From the NCBI RefSeq assembly GCF_910583865.1, contig NZ_CAJTYX010000008.1, positions 16,011-80,010 on the forward strand: DNA of 64,000 nucleotides, in the 5' to 3' direction. This document shows positions 54,955-63,460 of the stretch, piece after piece. Origin of the DNA: an uncultured Muribaculum sp. Lineage in GTDB: Bacteria > Bacteroidota > Bacteroidia > Bacteroidales > Muribaculaceae. The translations under genes were made by a program, and so were the position numbers. Numbering within the stretch: the stretch's first letter is position 1; each line of letters starts with the position of its first letter. The notes beneath the pieces were generated by a model. It did no database searches. It was not told the origin of the DNA and was given only the letters and a program-made list of their open reading frames with translations.

Positions 54955-55749
54955 ATGGTAAATTTCTCACTTGAAGGACGTATAGCCCTCGTAACCGGAG
55001 CCGCCTACGGCATCGGACTGGCCATCGCGCAGGCTTATGCCGAGGCCGGAGCAAAGATTGTTTTCAACTGTTCCCGTCAGGAGACCGTGGATCGCGGCCT
55101 CAAGGCCTATAAGGAGCTCGGCATAGATGCCAAGGGATATGTGTGTGACGTCACCGATGAAACTGCCGTAAAAGCCATGGTAGCCGATATAGAAGCGACA
55201 GTAGGCACAATCGACATTCTCGTCAACAATGCGGGAATAATAAAGCGCATCCCCATGGAAGAAATGGCGGTGGAGGATTTCCGCCGTGTGATCGATGTCG
55301 ACCTTGTGGCTCCGTTCATAGTATCCAAGGCGGTCATTCCGGGCATGATAAAGAAGGGACACGGAAAGATCATCAACATATGCTCTATGATGAGCGAGCT
55401 CGGACGCGAGACCGTGAGCGCCTATGCGGCCGCCAAGGGCGGACTGAAGATGCTCACACGCAACATATGCTCGGAGTATGGAGAGGCCAACATCCAGTGC
55501 AACGGCATCGGCCCGGGCTACATAGCCACCGAACAGACCGCACCTCTACGTGAGCGTCAGGCCGACGGCTCTCGCCATCCGTTCGACCAGTTCATCGTCT
55601 CAAAGACCCCGGCAGGCCGGTGGGGAACTCCCGAGGATCTGATGGGTCCGGCCATTTTCCTCGCTTCGGACGCATCCGATTTCGTCAACGGCCATATCCT
55701 TTATGTCGATGGAGGTATTCTCGCCTATATCGGCAAACAGCCCAAGTAA
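54955..55749 (+). CDS. kduD: Short-chain dehydrogenase, KduD / gluconate 5-dehydrogenase type
   Basis: 264 residues of the classical SDR fold: cofactor loop TGAAYGIG (residues 14-21), VNNAGI (about 92) and catalytic Ser-Tyr-Lys with SAYAAAKGG (about 158-166). The long IGPGYIATEQTAPLRE segment is typical of 2-deoxy-D-gluconate 3-dehydrogenase (KduD) and gluconate 5-dehydrogenase. KduD reduces 3-deoxy-D-glycero-2,5-hexodiulosonate to KDG; the kduI gene in the same run makes this assignment likely. No signal peptide, so cytoplasmic. The ATG at 54955 is preferred over GTG/ATG codons upstream. Confidence 0.88.
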   Translation: MVNFSLEGRIALVTGAAYGIGLAIAQAYAEAGAKIVFNCSRQETVDRGLKAYKELGIDAKGYVCDVTDETAVKAMVADIEATVGTIDILVNNAGIIKRIPMEEMAVEDFRRVIDVDLVAPFIVSKAVIPGMIKKGHGKIINICSMMSELGRETVSAYAAAKGGLKMLTRNICSEYGEANIQCNGIGPGYIATEQTAPLRERQADGSRHPFDQFIVSKTPAGRWGTPEDLMGPAIFLASDASDFVNGHILYVDGGILAYIGKQPK

Positions 55750-55751
55750 TC

Positions 55752-56987
55752 ATGGTCCACAGTAGAAGGCTATTGCCCGCCATAGCCGTCGCTTTCATGC
55801 TCGGTGCATGCGGGCGCACACCCGTCATAGAAGTGTGCAACCATCTCGACGAGGAGCGTATAGGCGAGATTGTCGAAGTTCCCATAGCGGATCTCGGCGT
55901 CTCTTCGCGGCAGACTTTCATATTATGTGACAGCGGGGGCGTTGAGATACCCTATCAGATCACTTACGACAGCTTGCTCATATTCCCGGCTTCCGTGGCC
56001 CCGCTGGGCACATCATCATATTTCATAAAGGAGGGAGTGCCGGCGGCCGTAGACACGGTGGTGACCGGTGCGGTATATCCCGGCCGGCTCGATGACATAG
56101 CCTGGGAGAATGAACACTCCGGCTACCGCATCTACGGGCCGGCATTCGAGGCCAAAGGCGGCAAGGTCTACGGCTACGACATCCACACCAAGAGCGTGGA
56201 GTTTCCCGTGGTGGCCGAGCGTTATCGCCGCGAGCTTACGCAAGCCAACTGGGACAGCCTCAGGCAGCTCAGGGCCGAAGGACGCATGGAGGAGGCCGAC
56301 ACCCTCGAACGGTGGATATCATATCATGTGGACAGCGGCACGGGCATGGACCCATATGTGGTAGGCCCGACGCTCGGAGCCGGTGTATCGGCTTTCATGC
56401 GCAAGGACTCCACCCTGGTCTATCCGCGATGCTACAGCTCGTGCCGGATTCTCGACAACGGGCCTCTGCGCTTTACCGTAGACATGACCTTCGGTGCTAT
56501 CGAAGTGGATGGCGACACCTCCGTAATAGAACACCGCCTCCTCACCCTCGATTCGGGCGCCCTGCTCAACCGCATGGTGCTCCGATATGACGGCCTGACA
56601 AATACGCAGCCCCTCGCCACAGGCCTGGTGGTGCACAAACAGAATCCCGAGGAATACCTTTCCGACAGCGAGCTGGGCATAATATCCTATGCCGACTCCA
56701 CCGATAATCCGCGCAACGGCAACGGTGTGATCTACGTGGGAGTTTTCGCCCCTTCACGTGCAGATTCCACCAATACGTCGGTGGCCTATCTGGCGCTCCC
56801 CGAAGAGACCGCCGATGCGGTCGGACATATCGCACTCATAGGCGACTATGTTCCAGGAAGCGAATACGAGTATTATTGGGGATCGGGATGGAGCAAGCAC
56901 GGAATCCCCACAACCGACGACTGGATGGATAGGATGCGTGGTTTCGCACGCCGCGTCAATGTTCCTCTGGATGTAAAGGTAAAATAA
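55752..56987 (+). CDS. DUF4861 lipoprotein
   Basis: 411 residues, starting 2 bases after kduD. The signal peptide has a lipobox (AVAFMLGACG), so it should be lipid-anchored in the periplasm or outer membrane. The DUF4861 domain fills the rest; recognisable pieces are DDIAWENEHSGYRIYGPAFEA, YHVDSGTGMDPYVVGPTLGAG and the C-terminal WGSGWSKHGI. The family is found with uronic-acid and polysaccharide lyase genes in Bacteroidota; its activity is not stated here because I cannot confirm it. Co-translation with kduD ties it to the uronate pathway. Confidence 0.87.
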   Translation: MVHSRRLLPAIAVAFMLGACGRTPVIEVCNHLDEERIGEIVEVPIADLGVSSRQTFILCDSGGVEIPYQITYDSLLIFPASVAPLGTSSYFIKEGVPAAVDTVVTGAVYPGRLDDIAWENEHSGYRIYGPAFEAKGGKVYGYDIHTKSVEFPVVAERYRRELTQANWDSLRQLRAEGRMEEADTLERWISYHVDSGTGMDPYVVGPTLGAGVSAFMRKDSTLVYPRCYSSCRILDNGPLRFTVDMTFGAIEVDGDTSVIEHRLLTLDSGALLNRMVLRYDGLTNTQPLATGLVVHKQNPEEYLSDSELGIISYADSTDNPRNGNGVIYVGVFAPSRADSTNTSVAYLALPEETADAVGHIALIGDYVPGSEYEYYWGSGWSKHGIPTTDDWMDRMRGFARRVNVPLDVKVK

Positions 56988-57009
56988 CGTTAAATAACTG
57001 TATCCAAAA

Positions 57010-58419
57010 ATGGAGGAAGTATTCAAATACATCATAGGACTCGGTGCGGCAGTGATGATGCCGGTCATATTCACCATCCTCGGCCTTTGCATAGGCATAA
57101 AGCTCGGTGACGCGCTGAAAAGCGGCCTTAAGGTGGGTGTGGGCTTCGTGGGCCTGAGCATAGTGACGGCGCTCCTCACCACCACTCTCGGCCCGGCGCT
57201 CGACGGGGTGGTCGACATCTACGACCTGCAGCTCCACGTGTTCGACATGGGCTGGCCTGCTGCTGCGGCAGTGGCCTACAACACCGCCGTGGGTGCGTTC
57301 ATAATCCCCGTGTGTCTCGGAGTCAATCTGCTGATGCTCTTCACACGCACCACCCGCACTGTCAATATCGACCTGTGGAACTACTGGCACTTCGCATTCA
57401 TCGGCGCCGTGGTCTATTTCGCAAGCGGCTCGCTCGCAACGGGATTCTTCGGGGCGATAGTGTGCTACATAATCACCCTTGTCATCGCCGACATGACGGC
57501 CTCGAAATTCCAGAAGTTCTACAAGGGCATGGAAGGGATATCGATTCCCCAGCCGTTCTGCGCCGGTTTCGCGCCTTTCGCCTGGGCTATCAGCAAGGGG
57601 CTTGACAAGATTCCGGGCATGAACCGCCTGGAGATCGACGCCGAGGGCCTGAAAAAGAAGTTCGGGCTGTTGGGCGAACCGCTATTTCTCGGTGTCGTGG
57701 TAGGTGTGGGCATAGGCTGCCTCACATGCCGCACATGGGGTGAGATTGTCGACAAGATACCCTATATCCTCGGACTCGGCATCAAGATGGGTGCCGTGAT
57801 GGAGCTGATTCCGCGCATTACTGTGCTTTTCATCGAAGGTCTTAAGCCTATATCCGACGCCACACGCTCGCTGATCGCCCGCAAGTTCAAGGGAGCCGAA
57901 GGCCTCTCCATAGGCATGAGTCCGGCGCTGGTGATCGGGCATCCCACCACGCTCGTGGTGTCGCTCCTGCTCATTCCCGTCACATTGCTGCTGGCAGTGG
58001 TGCTTCCGGGCAACCAGTTCCTTCCGCTTGCCTCGCTTGCCGGCATGTTTTATGTGTTCCCGCTGGTACTTCCGTTCACAAAGGGCAACGTGGTCAAGAC
58101 TTTCATCGTAGGCTTCGTAGTGATGGTGATAGCACTCTATTCCGTCACGGCGCTCGCATCATGGTTCTCTCTTGCGGCACGTGATGTATATGCCGCCACC
58201 GGCGACAGCGCCGTCGCTATACCGGAGGGATTCGAAGGGGGCAGCCTCGACTTCGCCGGTAGCCCGATGGCGTGGGTGGTGTTCCAATTCACACACAATA
58301 TGGGCTATATAGGCGTTGGACTCATCTCTCTGTTCACAGTGGCCATGATGGTGTGGAACCGGTTCGCCATCGCCAATACAAAGAAAGCACCCGAGACTGA
58401 AGAAGTCGAGGCCGCATGA
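57010..58419 (+). CDS. Orphan PTS galactitol-type IIC permease
   Basis: 469 residues and about ten to twelve helices, matching the GatC/SgcC (galactitol IIC) family: EEVFKYIIGLGAAVMMPVIF at the N-terminus, VDIYDLQLHVFDMGWPAAAA, NIDLWNYWHFAFIGA and SPALVIGHPTTLVVSLLL. No IIA, IIB, HPr or enzyme I genes lie in the window, and Bacteroidota usually have no sugar PTS, so transport without phosphorylation is likely. Position between the DUF4861 gene (22 bases) and kduI (98 bases) suggests it carries a hexuronate or keto-deoxy sugar acid across the inner membrane. Confidence 0.88.
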   Translation: MEEVFKYIIGLGAAVMMPVIFTILGLCIGIKLGDALKSGLKVGVGFVGLSIVTALLTTTLGPALDGVVDIYDLQLHVFDMGWPAAAAVAYNTAVGAFIIPVCLGVNLLMLFTRTTRTVNIDLWNYWHFAFIGAVVYFASGSLATGFFGAIVCYIITLVIADMTASKFQKFYKGMEGISIPQPFCAGFAPFAWAISKGLDKIPGMNRLEIDAEGLKKKFGLLGEPLFLGVVVGVGIGCLTCRTWGEIVDKIPYILGLGIKMGAVMELIPRITVLFIEGLKPISDATRSLIARKFKGAEGLSIGMSPALVIGHPTTLVVSLLLIPVTLLLAVVLPGNQFLPLASLAGMFYVFPLVLPFTKGNVVKTFIVGFVVMVIALYSVTALASWFSLAARDVYAATGDSAVAIPEGFEGGSLDFAGSPMAWVVFQFTHNMGYIGVGLISLFTVAMMVWNRFAIANTKKAPETEEVEAA

Positions 58420-58517
58420 CCGACAGTCAATCTTAGTAGGTGTTGCATCCCTACAATTCAGTGGCAAATAACAGGTTTTGCAATACCCTCATATAAAGGA
58501 AACCAAGTAAACCAAAA

Positions 58518-59435
58518 ATGAAAAAAATATTAACTCTGGCACTCGCCATGACAGCAATCGCAGCTTCCGCGCAGACTTCCTACAGCATACTCCGCGCATG
58601 TCATCCCGATGACGTCAAACACTACGACACCGAGCAGCTCCGCTCGCATTTCATGATGCCCAAGGTGATGGAACAGGACAAGATCAACCTCACCTATTCG
58701 CTATACGACCGCATCGTCTACGGAGGTGTGGTGCCTGTGGGCAAGACTGTCGTGCTTGAGACTATCGACCCGCTTAAGTCGGAATATTTCCTTGAGCGCC
58801 GAGAACTCGGCGTGATCAACACCGGAGGCGACGGTATCGTGAGCGTCGACGGCAAGGATTATGAACTGCATTTCAAGGATGCGCTCTACGTCGGACGCGG
58901 CAACAAGAATGTCACATTCCGCTCAAAGGATGCCTCCAACCCGGCACGTTTCTACCTCAACTCCACTCCCGCACATAAGGCGTATAAGACCCAGCTTGTG
59001 ACTATCGACGGGCGCAAAGGCTCGATAAAGGCCAACTCGTTCCATGCAGGAAAGATGGAGGAGAGCAACGACCGCGTCATCAACCAGCTTATCGTGGCCA
59101 ATGTGCTTGAAGAAGGCCCGTGTCAGCTTCAGATGGGTCTCACCGAGCTGATGCCCGGCAGCGTATGGAACACCATGCCGGCCCATACCCATGACCGCCG
59201 TGTGGAGGTGTATTTCTACTTCAACGTACCCGAGGGCAATGCCATATGCCATCTGATGGGGGAACCGCAGGAAAACCGGCTGATATGGCTCCACAACGAA
59301 CAGGCCGTGATGGCCCCGGAATGGAGCATCCACGCAGCCGCAGGCACGAGCAACTACATGTTCATCTGGGGCATGGGCGGCGAGAACCTCGACTACGGCG
59401 ATATGGACAAAATCACATATCTTGAAATGAAGTGA
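58518..59435 (+). CDS. kduI: 5-keto-4-deoxyuronate isomerase with signal peptide
   Basis: 305 residues. It converts 5-keto-4-deoxyuronate (from unsaturated uronates) to 3-deoxy-D-glycero-2,5-hexodiulosonate. The double-cupin core follows E. coli KduI closely: LERRELGVINTGG, CQLQMGLTELMPGSVWNTMP, metal ligands in AHTHDRRVEVYFYF (about residue 222) and WSIHAAAG (about 271), then FIWGMGGEN. Unlike the usual ~280-residue cytoplasmic enzyme, it begins with a signal peptide (MKKILTLALAMTAIAASAQ) placed before the normal N-terminus. A terminator follows directly. Confidence 0.93.
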   Translation: MKKILTLALAMTAIAASAQTSYSILRACHPDDVKHYDTEQLRSHFMMPKVMEQDKINLTYSLYDRIVYGGVVPVGKTVVLETIDPLKSEYFLERRELGVINTGGDGIVSVDGKDYELHFKDALYVGRGNKNVTFRSKDASNPARFYLNSTPAHKAYKTQLVTIDGRKGSIKANSFHAGKMEESNDRVINQLIVANVLEEGPCQLQMGLTELMPGSVWNTMPAHTHDRRVEVYFYFNVPEGNAICHLMGEPQENRLIWLHNEQAVMAPEWSIHAAAGTSNYMFIWGMGGENLDYGDMDKITYLEMK

Positions 59436-59469
59436 CGCATATTCCGGATAAAATAAGGAAAATATGTTA

Positions 59470-59516
59470 AAATCTCTGCCACTGATTGCTGACAGTGGCA
59501 GAGATTTATTATTTTT
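59470..59516 (+). terminator. Terminator after kduI
   Basis: AAATCTCTGCCACTG pairs with CAGTGGCAGAGATTT, followed by ATTATTTTTG. The T-rich tail abuts the start of the regulator gene. Confidence 0.82.
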
Positions 59517-59519
59517 GTC

Positions 59520-62309
59520 ATGATGGAGCGAAGCGCGAGATTCAATACAGTGATTGTTTGTGTGGTATGGTGTGTCCTGTCGTTATGTACGGACATGGCG
59601 GCTGCCGACCTGCACATCCGCAGCCTTGCCGACGGGCGCACGCTAAGCGACTTGACTGTCAACACCATCTACAAGGACTCCCTCGGGTATGTCAACTTCG
59701 GCACGGACAACAGCGTAGAGACTTTCGACGGCTGGCATGTGCGCCATTACAGGCTACCCGGCGATGAATCCCCGCAGAAGCGCGTAAACGCCATCGCCGA
59801 GGATGGCAGGGGCAACCTGCTTGTAGGCAATGGATTCGGCCTTTGGAGGCTCGACCGCCGGAACGCCGGCAAATATACGCGCATAGCCTACCCTGTGACT
59901 GCCGACCGTCACGGAGTGAACTCCATCGCCCGCTCGGGCGACTCGATTCTCATAGGAGGCAATGCCGGCCTGTTTGTCTACCATCCCGGCTCTGATAAGG
60001 TGCGGCCGCTTCTTACTGCGACCAACCCGTTTGCCCCTACGGCACATATCAATGACATAGCGGTGGCTGATTCGGTGGCTTATCTTGCCACACGGGGTGG
60101 TGTCACATGCGTTGACCTGCGCGACATGTCGGTGAGACATAGCACATGGGACATAATGGGCAACCCCGCTTTCAATTCGATAGCCATATCCGGAGACAAG
60201 GCCTATCTTGGTACGGCCACCCACGGCCTCGCGGTTATGCGTCTGCCGTCAGGAAGGATAGAGCGCGGACCCGACGTGGGATGCAGCGTGATTTCAGCCC
60301 TCGACACCGGTGGCGACAGCCTGCTCGTCGTAGGTACTGACGGAGGTGGTGTGGTGATGATCGACCTGAGGTCGATGACGGTGTCGGAGACGCTGCGCCA
60401 CAAACCGGGACATGAGAACGTGCTGCGGTCAAATTCAGTGTACTCCCTGCTTCTTGACCGCGACAACCGTCTTTGGGTGGGGTTCTATCAGCTCGGGGTC
60501 GACTATACACTCTTCACCACCGGAGAGTTCACCACTTATTCGGAAGGTGGATTATCCACAGCGGGAATGCCCGTGCGCACGATCAACCTACTTGGGAACG
60601 GCGCTCTGATAGGCACACGCGACGGTCTGTACTATGTCGACGCATCACGCGGCGTAAGCATGGAGTTCAAACGGCCCGACATGCGCTCCGACATGGTAAT
60701 CGCATCGGCGGTGGCCGGCGGACGATTCTATATCGGCACTTATGGCGGCGGCATGTATGTGTTTGATCCTGCCACCCTGAAACTGTCGCCATTCCTCCCT
60801 GACGGAGGCATAGGGGCGCTTACCAGCGGCCATGTGTTCAGCATAGCCTCGGATGCGGCGGGCGACCTGTGGATAGGCACATCCGACGGACTTTACCGCT
60901 ACAGCGGCAATAAGGAGAAAGCCCACTATACATCGGCAAACAGCCATCTCCCGGAGGGGAACATCTATGAAGTGATGTTTGACAGCTCGGGTAAGGGATG
61001 GATATGCACTGAAAACGGTATGGCCATGTGGAACCCGTCGCGGCAGGAAATCACCACATCCGTTTTTCCGGCAAAGTTCGTGCATAACGACAAGATACGT
61101 GTCGTCTATGAGGATCGCGGCGGAAGGCTCTATTTCCTACCGGACAAAGGTCCGGTGACCATCTCCGACCTTGCGATGACTCATTTCCGCAAGGTAGATG
61201 CGGATATTTTTGACGGAGCCGACGCCAAGGCCATCATAGAGGATGAGCAGGGGCATATGTGGGTGCCCACCCACGACGGGATATTCCATTGGGACCCGTC
61301 GCTTGACACGTCGGTGAAGTACGGATTTATCGACGGAGTGCCCGGTCCGGTGTTCAACAACTGTAATCCGGCCAAAGACGATGATGGCAATCTCTGGTTC
61401 GGCAACTCAAAAGGCCTGGTCGTATGGCATCCCGGATTCGACAGCGACACCGCACCGGCCTATCCGTGGCGTATCACAGGTGTCTGGAACGACTCTGACA
61501 CCCATGCCGATGCGAAAGTTGAAGAAGATGGCTCACGCTATGTATTGACCTTCCCGAAATACACCCGTTCTCCCGGACTGCAACTGTCGGCATTCGACTA
61601 TTCCATGCCCGACGCCCCTCGCTACCAATACAGATTTGAGGGCAAAGACACCACCTGGATAGACCTCGTCGGTGAACCGCTCATTTGGCTAACCGACATC
61701 GGCGGTGGCTCCCGACGCATATGGATACGTTATCGCAATCTACCGGGTTCACAAAGGGAGGTGGTGGTGAATATGCCCCAGCCATGGACATTCTGGGTGA
61801 TGATAGCGGCAGCAGTGACCGTCGTGTTGCTTACAGTGGCCCTCGTGGTTGTCGTGCGACGCAGACGCAGGCGAAAAAGGAATCGCAACCGCACATTCAT
61901 CGGCATCACACGCCGCCCGCGCGAACGGGATGCGGAGATGACGCGTATCACCATGAATGAATCGGACCTAATCGAGGACCGGCTCCATGACGTGCTCGAC
62001 ACGCAGAAACCATACACTCGTCCCGACCTTCAGCTGCCCGAACTTGCCAGGATGGTCGGAGTAAGCACCTACAAGCTGTCGATATATTTCTCGCAGTCAC
62101 TTGGAGTGTCATATTATGACTTCATTAATAATTACCGTGTTGCCGAGTTCAAGCGTCTTGCCCGGGAGACTGCGAGCGAACGATATACACTGTCGGTACT
62201 ATCCGAACGTGCCGGCTTCAGCTCGCGTGCTACCTTCTTCCGCTACTTCAAAAAGACCCAGGGCGAGACTCCGGCCTCCTACCTGCGCCGCCTCAACCCC
62301 GAAAGGTAA
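59520..62309 (+). CDS. Propeller sensor fused to AraC DNA-binding domain
   Basis: 929 residues. A signal peptide or N-terminal helix is followed by two-component-regulator propeller repeats (about residues 30-620; for example DRDNRLWVGFYQLG, DAAGDLWIGTSDGLYRYSG, DDDGNLWFGNSKGLVVW), a Y_Y_Y-type Ig domain (to about 760), one transmembrane helix (FWVMIAAAVTVVLLTVALVV), a basic stretch, and a C-terminal AraC helix-turn-helix pair (about 830-925; LPELARMVGVSTYKLSIYFS and LSERAGFSSRATFFRYFKK). The histidine kinase and receiver domains normal for hybrid two-component systems are absent. It likely senses uronate oligomers outside and controls the kdu operon. Confidence 0.88.
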   Translation: MMERSARFNTVIVCVVWCVLSLCTDMAAADLHIRSLADGRTLSDLTVNTIYKDSLGYVNFGTDNSVETFDGWHVRHYRLPGDESPQKRVNAIAEDGRGNLLVGNGFGLWRLDRRNAGKYTRIAYPVTADRHGVNSIARSGDSILIGGNAGLFVYHPGSDKVRPLLTATNPFAPTAHINDIAVADSVAYLATRGGVTCVDLRDMSVRHSTWDIMGNPAFNSIAISGDKAYLGTATHGLAVMRLPSGRIERGPDVGCSVISALDTGGDSLLVVGTDGGGVVMIDLRSMTVSETLRHKPGHENVLRSNSVYSLLLDRDNRLWVGFYQLGVDYTLFTTGEFTTYSEGGLSTAGMPVRTINLLGNGALIGTRDGLYYVDASRGVSMEFKRPDMRSDMVIASAVAGGRFYIGTYGGGMYVFDPATLKLSPFLPDGGIGALTSGHVFSIASDAAGDLWIGTSDGLYRYSGNKEKAHYTSANSHLPEGNIYEVMFDSSGKGWICTENGMAMWNPSRQEITTSVFPAKFVHNDKIRVVYEDRGGRLYFLPDKGPVTISDLAMTHFRKVDADIFDGADAKAIIEDEQGHMWVPTHDGIFHWDPSLDTSVKYGFIDGVPGPVFNNCNPAKDDDGNLWFGNSKGLVVWHPGFDSDTAPAYPWRITGVWNDSDTHADAKVEEDGSRYVLTFPKYTRSPGLQLSAFDYSMPDAPRYQYRFEGKDTTWIDLVGEPLIWLTDIGGGSRRIWIRYRNLPGSQREVVVNMPQPWTFWVMIAAAVTVVLLTVALVVVVRRRRRRKRNRNRTFIGITRRPRERDAEMTRITMNESDLIEDRLHDVLDTQKPYTRPDLQLPELARMVGVSTYKLSIYFSQSLGVSYYDFINNYRVAEFKRLARETASERYTLSVLSERAGFSSRATFFRYFKKTQGETPASYLRRLNPER

Positions 62310-62881
62310 AACAGCCGGGCCTTTCACCGTGTAACATGAAATTCCTCCATACGGGCATTATATGCCATATCGCGGGTATAGCCATATTTCTGCCGGGAAG
62401 GTTGGAGATAAGATTTTGGTTTACCTGAAAACCAATTGCAAATCATGTCGAAAAGGGCGGCTTCGCATAGAAAGTTCCAGAATGACATAGCTATAGTGTT
62501 ACACGTTGTTTAACTGCTATCCGCACATCATTTAATTGATATTAGCACCTTCTTTAAGAGCTTTGCAAATCCAACCGAAGAAACAGAAGATAAAAATAAT
62601 TAATGACATATCTGACTTATTTAAAGAGTTCCAAGGAAAGCCATCATGACTTTCATCCGCGAAATTAGCCACGCAATGGGCGACAATACAGCGCACGAAT
62701 GTTAAATAACATTACACAAATAATTCCAGATGAGCGCAGTATCTGCGGGATAATTGTTAATTTTGCATGAGAAGCATTCATTGCCGGATAAATCGTTCCA
62801 CATCAATGATATTGCCGATTATCAGATTGTAGAGTTCACTCCTACTGTGTTAATTTCTGAAAACATAAAAACATTTTTGAC
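62310..62881. other. Intergenic region, probable regulatory/accessory boundary
   Basis: 572 bases with no supported gene. A -7 element TAATTTTG lies at 62758-62765. The right part is AT-rich. No RNA family, att site or IS end is recognised. Confidence 0.45.
62758..62765 (+). promoter_or_regulatory. -7 element upstream of the GNAT gene
   Basis: TAATTTTG, implying a leader of about 110 bases. Confidence 0.5.
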
Positions 62882-63433
62882 ATGATTGAAACCGAGAGAC
62901 TTGTTCTGCGCCCTTGGCGTGAGGATGACATACTTCCATTCGCTGAAATCAACAGGGACAAGGACGTTATGGAGTATCTGCCCAAATGTCTTTCTTTGGA
63001 AGAAACGGAGCAGTTCTATAATCGCATAATAGCCGAACATGACTCTTACGGCTACGGTTTATATGCTGTGGAGGCAAAAAGCGATGGCAGCTTTATCGGT
63101 TATGTGGGATTCCATCACTTTGATTTTGATGCAGAGTTTTCTCCCGGAGTCGAGATTGGCTGGAGGCTGGCAAGGAAGTTTTGGTGTCAAGGCTATGCCA
63201 CGGAAGCCGCAAAAGCCTGCCTTGATTATGCGAAACAACACAGATTATTCAATGAGATTTATTCTTTCACAACCGTATGCAACCATCGCTCGGAACGTGT
63301 GATGCAGAAAATAGGGATGGAGCAGCTGGGATTTTTCTCTCATCCGGCATTGCCAATAGGTCACAAATTGAAGCCTCATGTACTTTATAAATTGAATCTA
63401 TGCCATAATATTGAAATGGAAATATATTCATGA
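62882..63433 (+). CDS. GNAT family N-acetyltransferase (RimJ/RimL type)
   Basis: 183 residues. The family signature starts with TERLVLRPWREDD and contains GYVGFHHF, the acetyl-CoA loop region EIGWRLARKFWCQGYATEAAKA (Q/GxGxA variant at about residue 95-108) and VCNHRSERVMQKIGM near 140. Such enzymes acetylate protein N-termini, ribosomal proteins or small molecules; the target is unknown. Base composition is lower in GC than the preceding genes. It is followed 27 bases later by a secreted-protein gene in the same direction. Confidence 0.9.
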   Translation: MIETERLVLRPWREDDILPFAEINRDKDVMEYLPKCLSLEETEQFYNRIIAEHDSYGYGLYAVEAKSDGSFIGYVGFHHFDFDAEFSPGVEIGWRLARKFWCQGYATEAAKACLDYAKQHRLFNEIYSFTTVCNHRSERVMQKIGMEQLGFFSHPALPIGHKLKPHVLYKLNLCHNIEMEIYS

Positions 63434-63460
63434 ACCACTACATGGAAACACCCTCTTAAA

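Noticed and set aside
54955..55749. 3-oxoacyl-ACP reductase (FabG) reading of the SDR gene
   Set aside because: The sequence around IGPGYIATEQTAPLRE and the operon with kduI fit KduD/gluconate 5-dehydrogenase better, and no fatty acid genes are near.
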